Part shown: piece after piece, positions 26,001 through 37,150 of the stretch
How the letters are laid out: each line of letters starts with the position of its first letter
Numbering within the stretch: position 1 is the first letter of the stretch
NCBI RefSeq assembly: GCF_016097555.1
Contig: NW_024533092.1
Location: 1 to 64,000 of the forward strand
Length of the DNA: 64,000 bases
DNA from: Gigantopelta aegis
Taxonomy: Eukaryota > Mollusca > Gastropoda > Neomphalida > Peltospiridae
Reading direction: 5' to 3'
Notes under the pieces: generated by a model
The model's database searches: none
What the model was told of the DNA's origin: nothing
The model's input: the letters and a program-made list of their open reading frames with translations, nothing else
Position numbers and translations under genes: made by a program

Positions 26001-26577
26001 GCAAATAGAGTGGGTGAAGGTACTGCTCTCTTTTTATTGGTCAAGACATTCTTAGCAGTACATTTGACTTTCTAGCAGAGACAGCATTATAGTTGGTATT
26101 TAAAGAAGTCATTGTTATTCATCTACCATCTATAGTACCCTTCAACATCAAATGATCCCTTGCCTGTTATTCATGACTTTACAATCAATAACTTCCTCAA
26201 GCGTCAACGATCTAATGAAGAATGCATCAGTAATCCATTTATTCCCATGATAATGGTTACAAATTGTCTCTTCTTGTCTATCCAATGGCAGAGATAAATG
26301 AAAAACAAGTACATCTCCATGCTTTTGTTCATCTCCATGAAAGGTGAAAATGACAACAACTTAACATTTCCATTTCGTGGTGATACTATTCTTGTTCAAA
26401 TTGTCAACTGGAGAGAAAACAAGAGTCATGCTGAACGACTTGTGGAATTTAATGGACAAGACTGATCCAAAAGGAGAGTATGGGGCTCGTGTAACAGGAC
26501 TGACTGGGTCTTGTCAGGAAGACAGTATCGAGGATAGGGATTTCAAAATTTTTATCACACAAGTTTTTGAAGTTTGA
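20017..26577 (+). CDS. Gene D: CARD-like, Death, alpha/beta domain, ankyrin, Death, CARD-like, VTCYAP domain, coil, two MATH domains
   Basis: Exon 1 (20017-20349) is the helical N-terminal domain; exon 2 (about 20424-20490) ends 'ENTTDDQWQPYNS'. After a 1.4-kb intron with its own promoter-like block comes a Death exon (about 21945-22110). The first alpha/beta domain plus ankyrin stretch is at 22266-22946 ('KVGHVEATQFLLQLGANSD'). Death follows at 22995-23285, CARD-like at about 23335-23611, the VTCYAP domain at about 23807-24448, coils at 24494-25550, and two MATH domains at 25600-26577. It is the noisiest copy: frames break roughly every 100-200 bp relative to E and F. Whether it is a pseudogene or badly called consensus cannot be settled by reading. 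It sits 9.4 kb before the matching exon of E. Confidence 0.6.
20500..21714. other. Large intron of gene D, shared with gene F
   Basis: Matches 39480-40690 throughout ('cagagtgctcccatttc', 'tgttgacaaaatagagtct'). I see no exon. It contains an inverted-repeat element at 21571-21706. Confidence 0.6.
21571..21706. mobile_element. Hairpin element (MITE-like), copy in gene D intron
   Basis: Arms of about 35 bp: 'gaagcttgcc' ... 'actatgttaatatgttcata' and the inverse ending 'ccagcaagcttc', with a small gap. The corresponding copy in F is 40565-40692, so it predates that duplication. No clear target-site duplication was seen. Confidence 0.5.
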
Positions 26578-27190
26578 TAAATCACTTAATACACAGTATG
26601 TTAGTATGATGATAGAGACTACATATTAGAATAATGAAAATAACACTTACTACTTGAGTAAAGAGAATTTACATAACAATCAACATAAAACATAATGTCT
26701 ACACAATACTAACTTTTTCCTATTATATATTAATTGTTTTGTTATAGTGTTTTCCTTATTAGTATTATAACAACATTTATTGAGACAGACCAGGTTCCAT
26801 CAGTTAAGTATGACCTGTGCTGTAACTCTACTTGCATATACCACATCATCAGATCACAAGACTACGACCATTAGTGCCTATATCAAGATCATATTGATAT
26901 TCGTAGTTCATACAAACCAGTCATTCTACTGTAATGATACTAGTCATATTGAAACATGTCATTGTAAATATTGCATTGAAACACTATATAGTCTTGATTA
27001 ACCTTCTATACATATAATAACTAGTAATATACTAGTGATTATTACTGTAATGTGTATGGTCTATTAAGACAAAACCATTGATATATATTTAACAGTTCTT
27101 GATGTTGTATTTCAACATGAGGATTACTACAGAGACAACAATAATAGGAGAGAGAGAGAGAGACAATTATATAACAAGTGATCATGTGAC
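26578..27190. repeat. 3' flank block R3, copy after gene D
   Basis: Same sequence family as 17786-18379. No gene seen. Confidence 0.8.
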
Positions 27191-27937
27191 ATACTTGAGT
27201 ACTTGATTCAACATTATTGTTAATGTCTGATAAAAGTTATATTCAGTACATGTTCCTTTCCTACAGTAATTGATCATATAGTACGTGACACGTTAGCAGG
27301 CTTACCAGTTTGTTCAACTTTTAAAGTTTATAATATAGTGTGTGACATTGCAAGAGGTATGAGCAAACTGTGAGAACACTAGTGCAGGCCAACATTAATG
27401 TAAAATACAGTGATTTCCTCAAGAATTATTTTTGATAGTGTAAGGTGTGGCTGCTGGTGGTTATAGAAGGTGTCTATGACAATGTTATTACTGATATTTT
27501 CAAAATATTAATTTATTATTCTGTATTACCAAATCAAAAGTGATAAGTGTTTAATGCAAGACATTGCTGTTCTCATGACAAGTGATAACATCTTCTTCTC
27601 TGAGACCAAGGACTGTTGTCTCTACTTTGTTGTACAAACCATAGCCTCTCTTGTTCCAATCTTTTTTCACTCAAGTAAATTATTGATCAAGCTTCTCTTT
27701 GTATGACAGCAAGTCTTTTTCCAATGATTAATTAATGTGATATGTCCCTTTTCCAGAAAATATGTTGCTAATATATCATAATTTCCCATTTATGTTAAAA
27801 TGAGTACAATATCATGTGATATACATTAGCTGGCTTATATTACTAAATTTAAAACTTATAAAACAATGTATATATAATATTATAATCTTAATCTATGAAT
27901 ATTATGATCTAGTCAACTATATATATATATATATAAA

Positions 27938-27990
<53 letters not shown>

Positions 27991-28654
27991 GACTAGATCA
28001 ATGCTTCCATTTCTATATTATGTAACAATGATTTGACATGACATTCAGAAATATGTGTGTGTGTGTGTGTGAGATAATGTGTTATTATTGACATATATAA
28101 CTATAACATATGATATTTGTGAACTGTTGCACTCATAGCATAGTATAAATTATCTGTGCTAATGTATCATAGCAACAGAATATTATTATATTCATATAAT
28201 AAACATCACTGTCTGTATTCTATTGTTATATGTCAATTAAAATATCATCAGTAAACAGATGAAAGTAATAATTTAATTATATAAACTAATTGAACAATAT
28301 ATATTATGTATTTTATAATTATAATTGAATGACTTTATTATTTCCATTTCTATCACTAGTTAGTATTAAAAACAATTAATGTCTCATAATAATTGAAACA
28401 TTGAATTACATTGTCCATTATTGATATGATACATCATATATGGTATACGTGTTAAAACATAGAAGTACACTTATGAAAAGCCCACATCACTAGTGTTGCT
28501 AGGTAACTGTTTTTGGTCAATAATGATGTTGTATGGAGTGACTCTCCTCTGTTGTATCCATGTATAGACTGTTGTAGTCCATATATCATCTTGTTGAACT
28601 CCACATAACTACGAGCTATATAGATCACTTTATATATATATATATATATATATA
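27191..28654. repeat. Upstream duplicated block R2, copy 3 (before gene E)
   Basis: Same content as 6530-7740, with the inverted-arm TA palindrome at 27907-28001. Its 3' part from about 28390 is also present before gene F from 38531. Confidence 0.8.
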
Positions 28655-29261
28655 CAGTGGTGGAGAATAAGGGGGGGCAGGGGGGGCTGGAGCCCCCCAC
28701 TTTTGAAAGTGGGGGGCTCTGCCCCCTTACTGTTTGAATTTTGACTGTGTGATGATATAGAAGTATGCATGATGAATTCCACTCCTCACTAACAAACTGG
28801 GTGAAAAATAATTGATTAATCAAAACAATCAACCAGCTGTATAAGAATCAATGACATTCACGATTTGGTATGCTAAAGTTAATTGCTCAAAAGAAGCAAA
28901 GTGTGACAATTGTTAAGAGAGTATGACATTATTTAATAATTGGTCAAAGTGATCTCATGAATGAACATTACACTATACATTATAGCTGTATATGAGCAAA
29001 TGAGTGTAGCAATTCGTTGGGTAAATGACAGCTATGATATTCAAGAACATCCAGTGGGGTTGTTTAAAGTGCCGAACACGGCGGCAGAACCTTATTCACA
29101 ATAATCAAAGATATCCTCATTCGATGTAACTTGCCCTTATCACTATGTAGAGGACAAGCATATGATGAATTTTTTTTTAAAATAAGATTTTCATTTACAT
29201 CTATCTGATTCTTCACTAAGCATTTGGCCCCCCCACTTTTCAGTACCTGTCTCCACCCCTG
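28655..29261. mobile_element. Non-autonomous DNA transposon (607 bp) upstream of gene E
   Basis: Begins CAGTGGTGGAGA and ends TCTCCACCCCTG: inverted termini followed by G-rich/C-rich subterminal runs ('gggggggcaggggggg' side; 'ggcccccccactttt' side). A further G/C hairpin lies at about 28690-28730. It sits in a TA tract. The same site is unoccupied before B (about 7735), D (about 19785) and F (about 38770), where the TA tract runs straight into 'actgtg(t/c)agtaggag'. No transposase is seen. An exact TSD cannot be read because the flanks are TA repeats. Confidence 0.8.
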
Positions 29262-29405
29262 ATATATATATATACTGTGTAGTAGGAGAATGACTGACCT
29301 TAGAACTCATTGTGTCTCCAAATGAGCTCCACCCTAACTATTGTCTTACTGAGCATGCGCATATTGATAGCTTTCAAAAACCTCGCTCTCATACGCCCAT
29401 TGTAT
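29262..29405 (+). promoter_or_regulatory. Upstream region of gene E
   Basis: ACTGAGCATGCGC at 29348-29360, about 45 bp before the ATG. The transposon at 28655-29261 lies immediately upstream of the conserved promoter segment and has pushed block R2 away by about 600 bp. Confidence 0.5.
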
Positions 29406-32400
29406 ATGGCTGCCAACGCCGAAACTGAGGATATTAATGGCTACAGACGAGCTGTTATTGATGTTTTCGTCTCATACTATGACAGAATTCGCCTCGTACT
29501 GAAGGGAAGTATGGAGGATTTTGCTAGCAAAGCACTTTCAGCACATCTTATATCCTCACAAAATATGGAGTTTGCTAATATATTTGAACAGTTCAAAACT
29601 GGTTTTGAGTCGTGTAGGAGTATTTCAGACATACAACAACGATATAAATGTTTTATTGATATTCTTCTTGACATTGGTGGACCAGTGGGAGATACTGGGA
29701 AAGAAATTAAAGAAGAATTAACAAATTTAACTGGTAAATAGTTATGATACGATATGATAATATGTACATAATATTATAACTAATGTTAGTTCCTTGTCAT
29801 TCTCTACAAGAAGAAGCATGACCCACACACTACTCATGAGAATAGTTCTGATGATCAGTGGCAACCTTATAACAACAGTATGTGTATTTATGTTTAAACA
29901 TAAAATTATTAAATACACATACCATTATAAGGTTGCCAAAGAAACAAGAAACAAGGTAGGAATAAAATTTTATTCCAACCTTGTTTCTTTTCCTTTTTTA
30001 CACTGTCATCTTTACGCTGATCTTTCATTTTTTTGAAATGTTATTTATTACTCATTTTATTATACTATCACTCTATATAGTTCCTCCTTGTCCTCAGTCA
30101 AAGGTAAAAATAGAGCTAGAAAGTGAAGAGAAGGAAAAAGTAGTTCAAGATTCTTTAGTGAGATTACACCGAAATTTCAATAAGTTGATGGATGTTGTTG
30201 AATCAGGACTTGATCGTAAGCTGAAACATCAACAATTACAATTTGTTGAACTTACTAGATGGATAAAACGTGAACTGAAATTGACTAAAGAGTTGAGAGA
30301 TCTCAATGAATGTACTGATTTAGAAGACCTTTTCGATAAGCTTGATCCATATTTTGACTTTTTAGAATGTGATTTGATCGTGAACATGAGTGAAGAGTTT
30401 CTCAAAGATGAAAAATTGGGGAAGACAATATGCTTCACAGTGAACTCAAGAATCATATGAGTGAAGCTAACACCCTTCGTTGCTCATCTACAGTAAAAGA
30501 TCTCATAGCTCAATTAACAAACATATGTGACCAACATCATCCAAACGTGCCCAAGATTCACATAAAATTGCATATACACAATGAATGGTATAAAACTACC
30601 ATTGCAAAACTTCGTAAACTTATAGAGCATTTACTTCCTTACAACTCAGGGCAATCCATCTTGAAACATATCGATTTTGAACAAGGCTCGATTATCATCA
30701 AGTACAATGTACTCAAATCACAAGCTAATTGTTTCATAGCTTTTGCTCAAAGCAAACCACAGTTCATGTGTCTCATTGGTATCTTTCATCTAGAAATTAA
30801 TGATGTAACCATTTTGAAAGAAGAAGAGAATGTTGTCTTTACCTTTGATTCTGCCTTATTCGAATCAGCCAAAGTTGGTCATGTTGAAGCAACTCAGTTT
30901 TTACTTGAGTTAGGAGCTAACATTGATGTTGCTCTTAATGAAGCAAAAAAAAAAGCTAATCACAGCAATGCAGTTGAATTCCTTTCTAAATGGAGAAATC
31001 TACCAACTCCAAATACCTATATTGGTAAGATTTTATACAGTACATTATCATTATAATTTATACATATACATTGCTTTCTTTCTCTGAAACATAGATATTA
31101 GTCAATTACATGAGATGCTACAAATACTGAAAAGAAGTAATTTATCCCCACAAAGCTGGTTTCCTCTTGGACATCGTCTCAGTCTTCCAAAACCAACATT
31201 AAATTCTATTGAAGCAGAGCACAGTAAAAATGCATCTCAGTGTCTACAAGAGTGTTTATCTCAATGGTTGAGTAAAGCTGATGAGGTAGCTGAGAATGAA
31301 AGACCAACATGGGACTTTTTAGCTAGTGCTCTGAGAAGTATTGGAGAAGTTATTGCTGCAGAAACCATTGAAATCAGTAAGAAATATATAATTTATAATA
31401 TAGTTTAACTTTTCTTTGTATTAAACAGAAACAGAACTTTCCCATCAAGCCTGTCAAATATTATTAAAACATTATGAAAAGCTTATACAGCTGGTTCTTC
31501 CTGTGGAGATGTTATATACAGAGGGAGTCATTTCTAATAAGATGTTTCATGGAATAAAGAATCAGGAGGGGTACTAGTCAATGATCAATTTAAAGCACTA
31601 TGTTTCTATAGTGTCTGAGGACACTGAACAATTAAAATTATTTGCTAGTATCTTACTTCAATCAAAAGAAACAATACAAATAGCTCAGTTCATGCTCAGT
31701 GAATATGGTAAGTAATAAGTGAACTTAATAGATCACAATATGCTGTCTTTGTAGAATCATTTACTATACCACATCAAATATCAGCTGATGTATCTTTTTT
31801 AAATGACCAAAAGACAGAAAAAGACCCTCCAGGTTTGTATTACCTAATATAACTAATTAATATTTTATTATGTTGAATATACACAGGAATTACTTTTGAA
31901 CAAATGCGAATGGACTTTAATATTCTTTTGACACTATTGCTTGTCTCATTGAAAATAAAGTCCCTTCTTTTGAAGACCTCAAAACCTATCTTCAAATGTG
32001 TTATTATGAACTGAGGCTTCAATTGGAATATGCTGAATCCTTTGAAGAAATCATGCTTATCATGAAAGACAAAGATATCATTATCAATATCAACTGCCTA
32101 CAAACTGTTGTAAATCACTTTAATATTGAAGAAGCCAAAGATCATATAGTAGCTTATCAACTAACAATTGAAGAGTTTTCCAAAGAGATTAGACTTAATG
32201 TTTGTTATAATGAGTGTTTCAAATCAACTAACTCTTCTCTTCTCAAATGTGAGACAGTTGAGTTTGTTCTAGAGTGGAATGGAGATGAGCACTCACTTAA
32301 TGACTTCAAAGTTTTGTTACAAGAGGCCTTTCAAGATATGGCTAATAGAGTTCAAGTTAGATATGTCAAAGAAGACAACTCTATCATTGTAACCTGCTAT

Positions 32401-34467
32401 GCTCCACGACATATAATGGATATTCTACTGATGAAAGCTGAGAAGAATCTTGACCTACTGAGAGGAATGGAGTAATTAAATTAACTATTGGCTATCATAT
32501 TATTTATGATGTAAGCACAAGAGATAAGTAGTACTAGATAATATATGTGTGTTGATATATAGGAGGTGACAAAACTTGAGAAGGTACTCAAAGAAAAGTT
32601 GAACTCCAGTAAAGAAGAGAAAGAAAAAGACATAGATGATGTTAAAGGTAAGTTATAATACTATAACTTATCAGCTACTATTGGTAAAAAACTAGAGCCT
32701 GTTAAACACAAGAGAGAAGGAGAGAAAAAGAAATTATCTACACAAAAAGAAGAGGAAGGTGTGACAAAGGAATAGATAAATAATATAATTATATATTTTA
32801 TATCAAGATTAGTAATTCCATATGTGTAATGTTATATTTCCTCTCTTCTACATACTATAGTATCTAGTAGTATGGACAGAGATGACCTGACTGGAGAGTC
32901 TTTGTCAGGTAAATACAATATAAATTGCAATGTAATTATATATTAACTGTGCATAGGAAAACTGAAACTATTAGATAGAATGAATAAGGCAAAGATATTA
33001 GAGATAGAGAAGTTAACAAGACATAAAGAAGGTAAGCTATAGTACTGTTAGTAGTACATACCATATATGGTTATGTTCTATAGCTACTGATAAAGTATTA
33101 GTAGAGAAACAAGAAGAGATTGAGACACTTCAGAAAAAGATAACAAGTCTAAGTTTACAACTAATAGAGAAAAAAGGTGAGCTACAGTACTGTTAGTAGT
33201 GTTAGTATTACACTGTATACAAAACATGTATTTATTTGTAACTACAGAACATAACTATATATATAGTATGTTCAGTAGCTCTAAAACATTCATGAAGAGA
33301 TAAGTATAGACCTAAAGAAGATACTCTTTGTAGCACATATATCATCATCATCATGCACACATAATCATAGTGTGCCAACCATCATTGAAATATCCATTAC
33401 TGTTAGTCCCATATTAGTTTTGTCTTCAGTTTCCCTTATATTTGTTTTCTAGTATGTAAACAATAAAGAATAACATTTTACTCAATTTTGACATAAACCA
33501 TGTTATTTTTTATTACATTAACAGATGCTAATATATCATTACTACATTACAATCGAAAAGTATTACAAAGTCCACCAGTTCAAACTGTTATGTCTAATTT
33601 TAACAGTTACAAGAATAGTGAAGAAGAGTGGTATAGTCCTAGTTTTCTCTCTCGTTCTAATGGCTATGAAATGTGCTTCATATAGCAGCTAATGGTGAAG
33701 ATGAGGGACAAGGAACACATCTGAGTCTCTACATCCATCTAATGGCAGGTAAAAATGATGACCTCTTGTCATGGCCATTTCGAGGAGAAGTAAAAGTTCA
33801 GCTCATTAATCGTAGAGATGATCGTGATCACTATGAACAGAATATAGTATTTGATGATTCCTCTAATGTACAAGCTTGTAGTCAAGTTATTAATGGTATT
33901 CCAGTTAAAGCTGGTCTAGCAAATAGAGTGGGTGAAGGTAAAGCTCTCTTTATTGGTCAAGACAAACTTCAGACCAATACATCTGACTTTCTAGAAGATG
34001 ATAGCATTGTAATTTGTATTAAACAAGTAATCGTTCATTCATCACCATCTATAGTACCTTCAACATCAAGTGATCCCTTGCCTGTTCTTGACTTTATAAT
34101 TGAGAACTTTTCAAAGCGTAAACAATCTAATGAAGAATGCATTAGTAAGCCATTTCATTCTCATGAAAATGGTTACAAATTGTCTCTTTATGTTTATCCC
34201 AATGGCAGAGATAAATGGAAAAACAAATATGTCTCCATGTTTGTTCATCTTATGAAAGGTGATAATGACAACAACTTATCATTTCCATTTCGTGGTGATA
34301 TTCTTGTTCAAATTGTCAACTGGAGAGAGAACAAGAGTCATGCTGAACGACTTGTGGAATTTAATGAAAAGACTGACAGAGAATATGGGGCTCGTGTAAC
34401 AGGACTGGTTGGTTTTGGTCAGGGATACAGTATCGAGGATGTGGATTTCCAAACTTTTATCACATAA
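29406..34467 (+). CDS. Gene E: CARD-like, alpha/beta domain, ankyrin, Death, CARD-like, VTCYAP domain, coil, two MATH domains
   Basis: The best-preserved family member. Exon 1 (29406-29733) has 'SYYDRIRLVLKGSMEDF'. Exon 2 is about 29811-29878. A large exon, 30080 to about 31024, holds a helical region, a first alpha/beta domain ('GSIIIKYNVLKSQANCFIAF') and an ankyrin stretch ('KVGHVEATQFLLELGANID'). Death follows at 31095-31377, then CARD-like at about 31427-31708. A small exon lies at 31755-31832, the VTCYAP domain at about 31887-32525 ('IIVTCYAPRHIMDILLM'), and coil exons at 32563-33176. MATH-1 and MATH-2 share the last exon region, 33525-34467 ('WPFRGEVKVQLINRRDD'; 'FPFRGDILVQIVNWRENK'). 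It lacks the Death exon that D and F have after exon 2; the gap is bridged by two palindromes. Three 1-base breaks are apparent. Likely a cytosolic oligomeric adaptor; partners are unknown. Confidence 0.75.
29860..29937. repeat. Inverted repeat at the exon-2 end of gene E
   Basis: The arms GGCAACCTTATAA and GTATGTGTATTTA on the left are matched in inverse on the right, with a few unmatched bases between them and a 20-bp centre. The left arm is the end of exon 2 and its donor site; the right arm is an inverted copy of it. Confidence 0.85.
29947..29988. repeat. 21-bp-arm perfect-centre palindrome in gene E
   Basis: Left arm AGAAACAAGGTAGGAATAAAA; its inverse follows with no spacer and one mismatch. 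The right arm merges into 'cttgtttcttttc', which in gene F is the intron sequence just before the alpha/beta exon (41190-41215). Confidence 0.85.
33084..33176 (+). other. Single 93-nt heptad exon of gene E
   Basis: Phase 1-1 exon encoding 'TDKVLVEKQEEIETLQKKIT' and on to 'LIEKKG'. Gene F has the matching 93-nt exon at 44098-44190. Both genes carry one copy, where B and C carry several. Confidence 0.75.
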
Positions 34468-35880
34468 GTTTTTAAAGTTTGATGAATCACGTAATACTCA
34501 GTATGTTAGTGATGATGATACTCTACATGTTAGAATAATGAAAGTAACACTTACTACTTGAGTAAAAGACAATTTACATAATGATCAACATATAATGTCT
34601 AATACAATAACCAACTTTTTCCGTTTATATATTATATTGTTTAGTTATTTAGCTTGAATTTTCTTTTGTTTATTAGTGTTACAATTATAATTGTTTTATT
34701 AAGACAGACATGTTCCTTTAATCAAGTGCAATATAAGATATAACTCCACTTTATACACCATGTCATCAGATCACAAGACTGGGAGTCATTAGTGCCTATA
34801 TCAAAATCATATTGATATTCATAGTTCATACAAAGCAGTCATTCTACTGCATTACATTTTATTGTGTATATTGCATTGAAACACTAGTGTTGTTAACCTT
34901 CTATACATATACTAACTAGTAATATAACTAGTGATTATTATCTGTAATGTGTATGGTCTATTAAGACAAAACCATTGATATATAGTTAGCAGTTCTTGAT
35001 GTTGTATTTCAACATGAGAATTACTACAGAGACAACAATGATAGGAGAGAGAGAGAGAGAGACAATTATATAACAAGTGATAATAAAAGACTGACAGAGA
35101 GTATGGGGCTCGTGTAACAGGGACTAGTTGGGTTTTTGTCAGGGGTACAGTATCGAGGATGTGGATTTCGAACTTTTTATCACATAAGTTTTTAAAGTTT
35201 GATAAATCACAAAAATACACAGTATGTTAGTGATGATGATACTCTACATGTTAGAATAATGAAAATAACACTTACTATTTGAGTAAAAGAGAATTTCACA
35301 TAACAGTCAGCATAAAATAATGTCTATTACAATAACTAACTTTTTTCCTATTATATATTATATTGTTTTGTTATAGTTTTTCTTATGCTTATTAGTATTA
35401 TAACAATTTTATTGAGACAGACATGTGACAGCCCATACTGCCCTGATTGAAGCTACTTGTGATACAATAGCAATTGATGACCATTCTAGATGAATGACCT
35501 GTAGCCAGTCTCTGCCCATGAGGCAGGGGGTTCCATCAATCAAGTATGACTTGAGCTATAACTCTACTTCCTATATCACATCATCAGATCACAAGACTAA
35601 GATCAATCAGTGCCTTTATCAAGATTATATTGATATTCATAGTTCATACAAAGCAGTCATTCTACTGTAATACATTTTATTGTGAATATTGCTTTAAAAC
35701 ACTATAGTCTTCTATACATATAATAACTAGTAATATAACTAGTGATTATTATCTGTAATGTGTATGGTCTATTAAGACAAAACCATTGATATATAGTTAA
35801 CAGTTCTTGATGTTGTATTTCAACATGAGGATTACTACAGAGACAACAAGAGAGAGAGAGACAATTATATAACAACTGAT
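34468..35880. repeat. 3' flank block R3 after gene E, tandemly doubled with the gene's last codons
   Basis: The segment 34367-35081 (last MATH-2 codons plus 3' flank) is repeated at 35085-35880, so a scrap of MATH-2 coding sequence ('gggctcgtgtaacagg') reappears downstream of the real stop. Within the second copy a segment of about 110 bp at about 35427-35531 ('cccatactgccctgattgaa') is absent from all other R3 copies and may be an inserted element. Confidence 0.75.
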
Positions 35881-36309
35881 CATGTGACATACTTTGAGTA
35901 CTAGATTAGTAGAGCGCCAACAAGGTACATAATATTATAGCAGTAAATGATAATAACATTATCCTCACATAATAGCACACAACTAATGTTCAATGAGATT
36001 ATCAATAGTCATTGATCTCAGGTAATTATTTTATGTGATATTTATGATTTATTGTGTGTACTATATTATATATAATGTTCATTGTGTGGTTTACACATTA
36101 TCTCTTTGGATTTAAGAAAGGAAATAAAATAAGGAGTAAAAATGAAGTTTAGGGTGATCATGTTTCGCCATTTCTCCTTCCCAAAGGACAGAATTACTAT
36201 AAAGAGATTACCAGGCCTTGCAATAAAATTACAGAGTTGCTAAAAGTAATATGCAATACATTACTTTGAAATGTATATTTAAAAACATATTCAAGAGCAC
36301 TCATTCATT
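35881..36309. repeat. Duplicated RPL4 3'-flank sequence
   Basis: Matches sequence downstream of the RPL4 stop codon (about 47690-48110; also 37550-37960 and 46030-46440), for example 'ttctccttcccaaaggacag' and 'ttcaagagca'. Non-coding. Confidence 0.7.
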
Positions 36310-36511
36310 CATAATAGTTGAGATCTACTGAGTATCTTGTTTAGCTTTCTTCTCTTCCAATCGTTTCTGTTGTATCAGATATTGATGATGTTTAAATGTC
36401 TGCCTGTAAGGATTAAGACCAATCATGACTTGTGAATATCATATTGTTGTTGTATCGCTGAAATACTCCTACATGACTCAAAACCAGTTTTAAACAGTTC
36501 AAATATACCAT
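36310..36511 (-). pseudogene. Fused scraps: RPL4 last exon and CARD-like exon
   Basis: On the minus strand, 36310-36438 is a diverged part of the RPL4 last exon ('MIGLNPYRQTFKHHQYLIQQ' type). It is joined at about 36439 to a fragment of the family's N-terminal exon ('FKTGFESCRSIS' type; about 36439-36508). Neither piece has its gene context. The same fusion occurs at about 46445-46655, so it existed before the 10-kb duplication. Confidence 0.75.
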
Positions 36512-36639
36512 ACAACTTATGTTCTCTATGACAGACTGACTAGTTTTTTCCCAGTAAATAGATTTAAGATTTATAAAAATTAAAGAAAAGATGTTGTGTT
36601 GCCCAAATTCCCAGTAAATTTATAAAAAAATATAAAAAA

Positions 36640-37150
36640 TCAAAAAAAAAAACCCTTGTGTGTTGCCCAAACGATTCCTACTCGCTCACCCACTCAGGCT
36701 TCCACTTAGGCTCCAGGATTCCCTGCTATTGCTAGCTGGGACCGCCACCTGGCTTGGTAACCCTCGTCTTCGCGAGGTAATCCTGGCTGGAGCATCGCCC
36801 TAACTTAAAACCAGCCGTACGGGATTCCAGCTCTTAGGGAATGTCGCATTCAGGAACCGGGAACTACAAATACACCAGCCTCTTCTCGTTTAAAGGGAGA
36901 CTACCAGCCCTATCCTAGTCGGCCTTTCGGATACTCCGTAGAGTATGCTGGTAACCATCTCAGAGGTCTGATGCATTGCAGAACGCTGGCCCACAACACA
37001 CTGGCACTTATGACTGTTTCAGTTTCTTTATATATGTACGTCAGATTTTGTCTTCATGTTCTTGTGGGGCGCGTTGGTGTAGCGCTATGAATCTCATTAA
37101 CGATACTTGTGACTATGGTCATAAACGTTAATAAACTAAAGAGGTTGTTT
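36640..37150. repeat. GC-richer dispersed repeat, copy 1
   Basis: About 500 bp, clearly less AT-rich than its surroundings, starting after an A-run with 'cccttgtgtgttgcccaaac' and running to about 'cataaacgttaataaac'. It holds small stems such as 'cctcg tctt cgcgagg' and 'atactccgtagagtat'. A near-identical copy is at 46785-47290 and an old partial inverted copy at 6215-6390. No ORF. It could be a SINE-like or structured non-coding element; I found no convincing Pol III A/B box pair. Confidence 0.65.

Noticed and set aside
20017-26577. Calling gene D a definite pseudogene
   Set aside because: It has the most frame breaks, but housekeeping genes in the same window show similar 1-base breaks, so consensus error cannot be separated from decay.
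28452-28832. 126-codon minus-strand frame
   Set aside because: It runs across the border of the transposon at 28655 and through a TA tract; it is a chance frame.
37070-37150. Possible tRNA ('gttggtgtagcgctatga')
   Set aside because: A-box-like text only; no T-loop (GGTTCRA) and no acceptor stem pairing.
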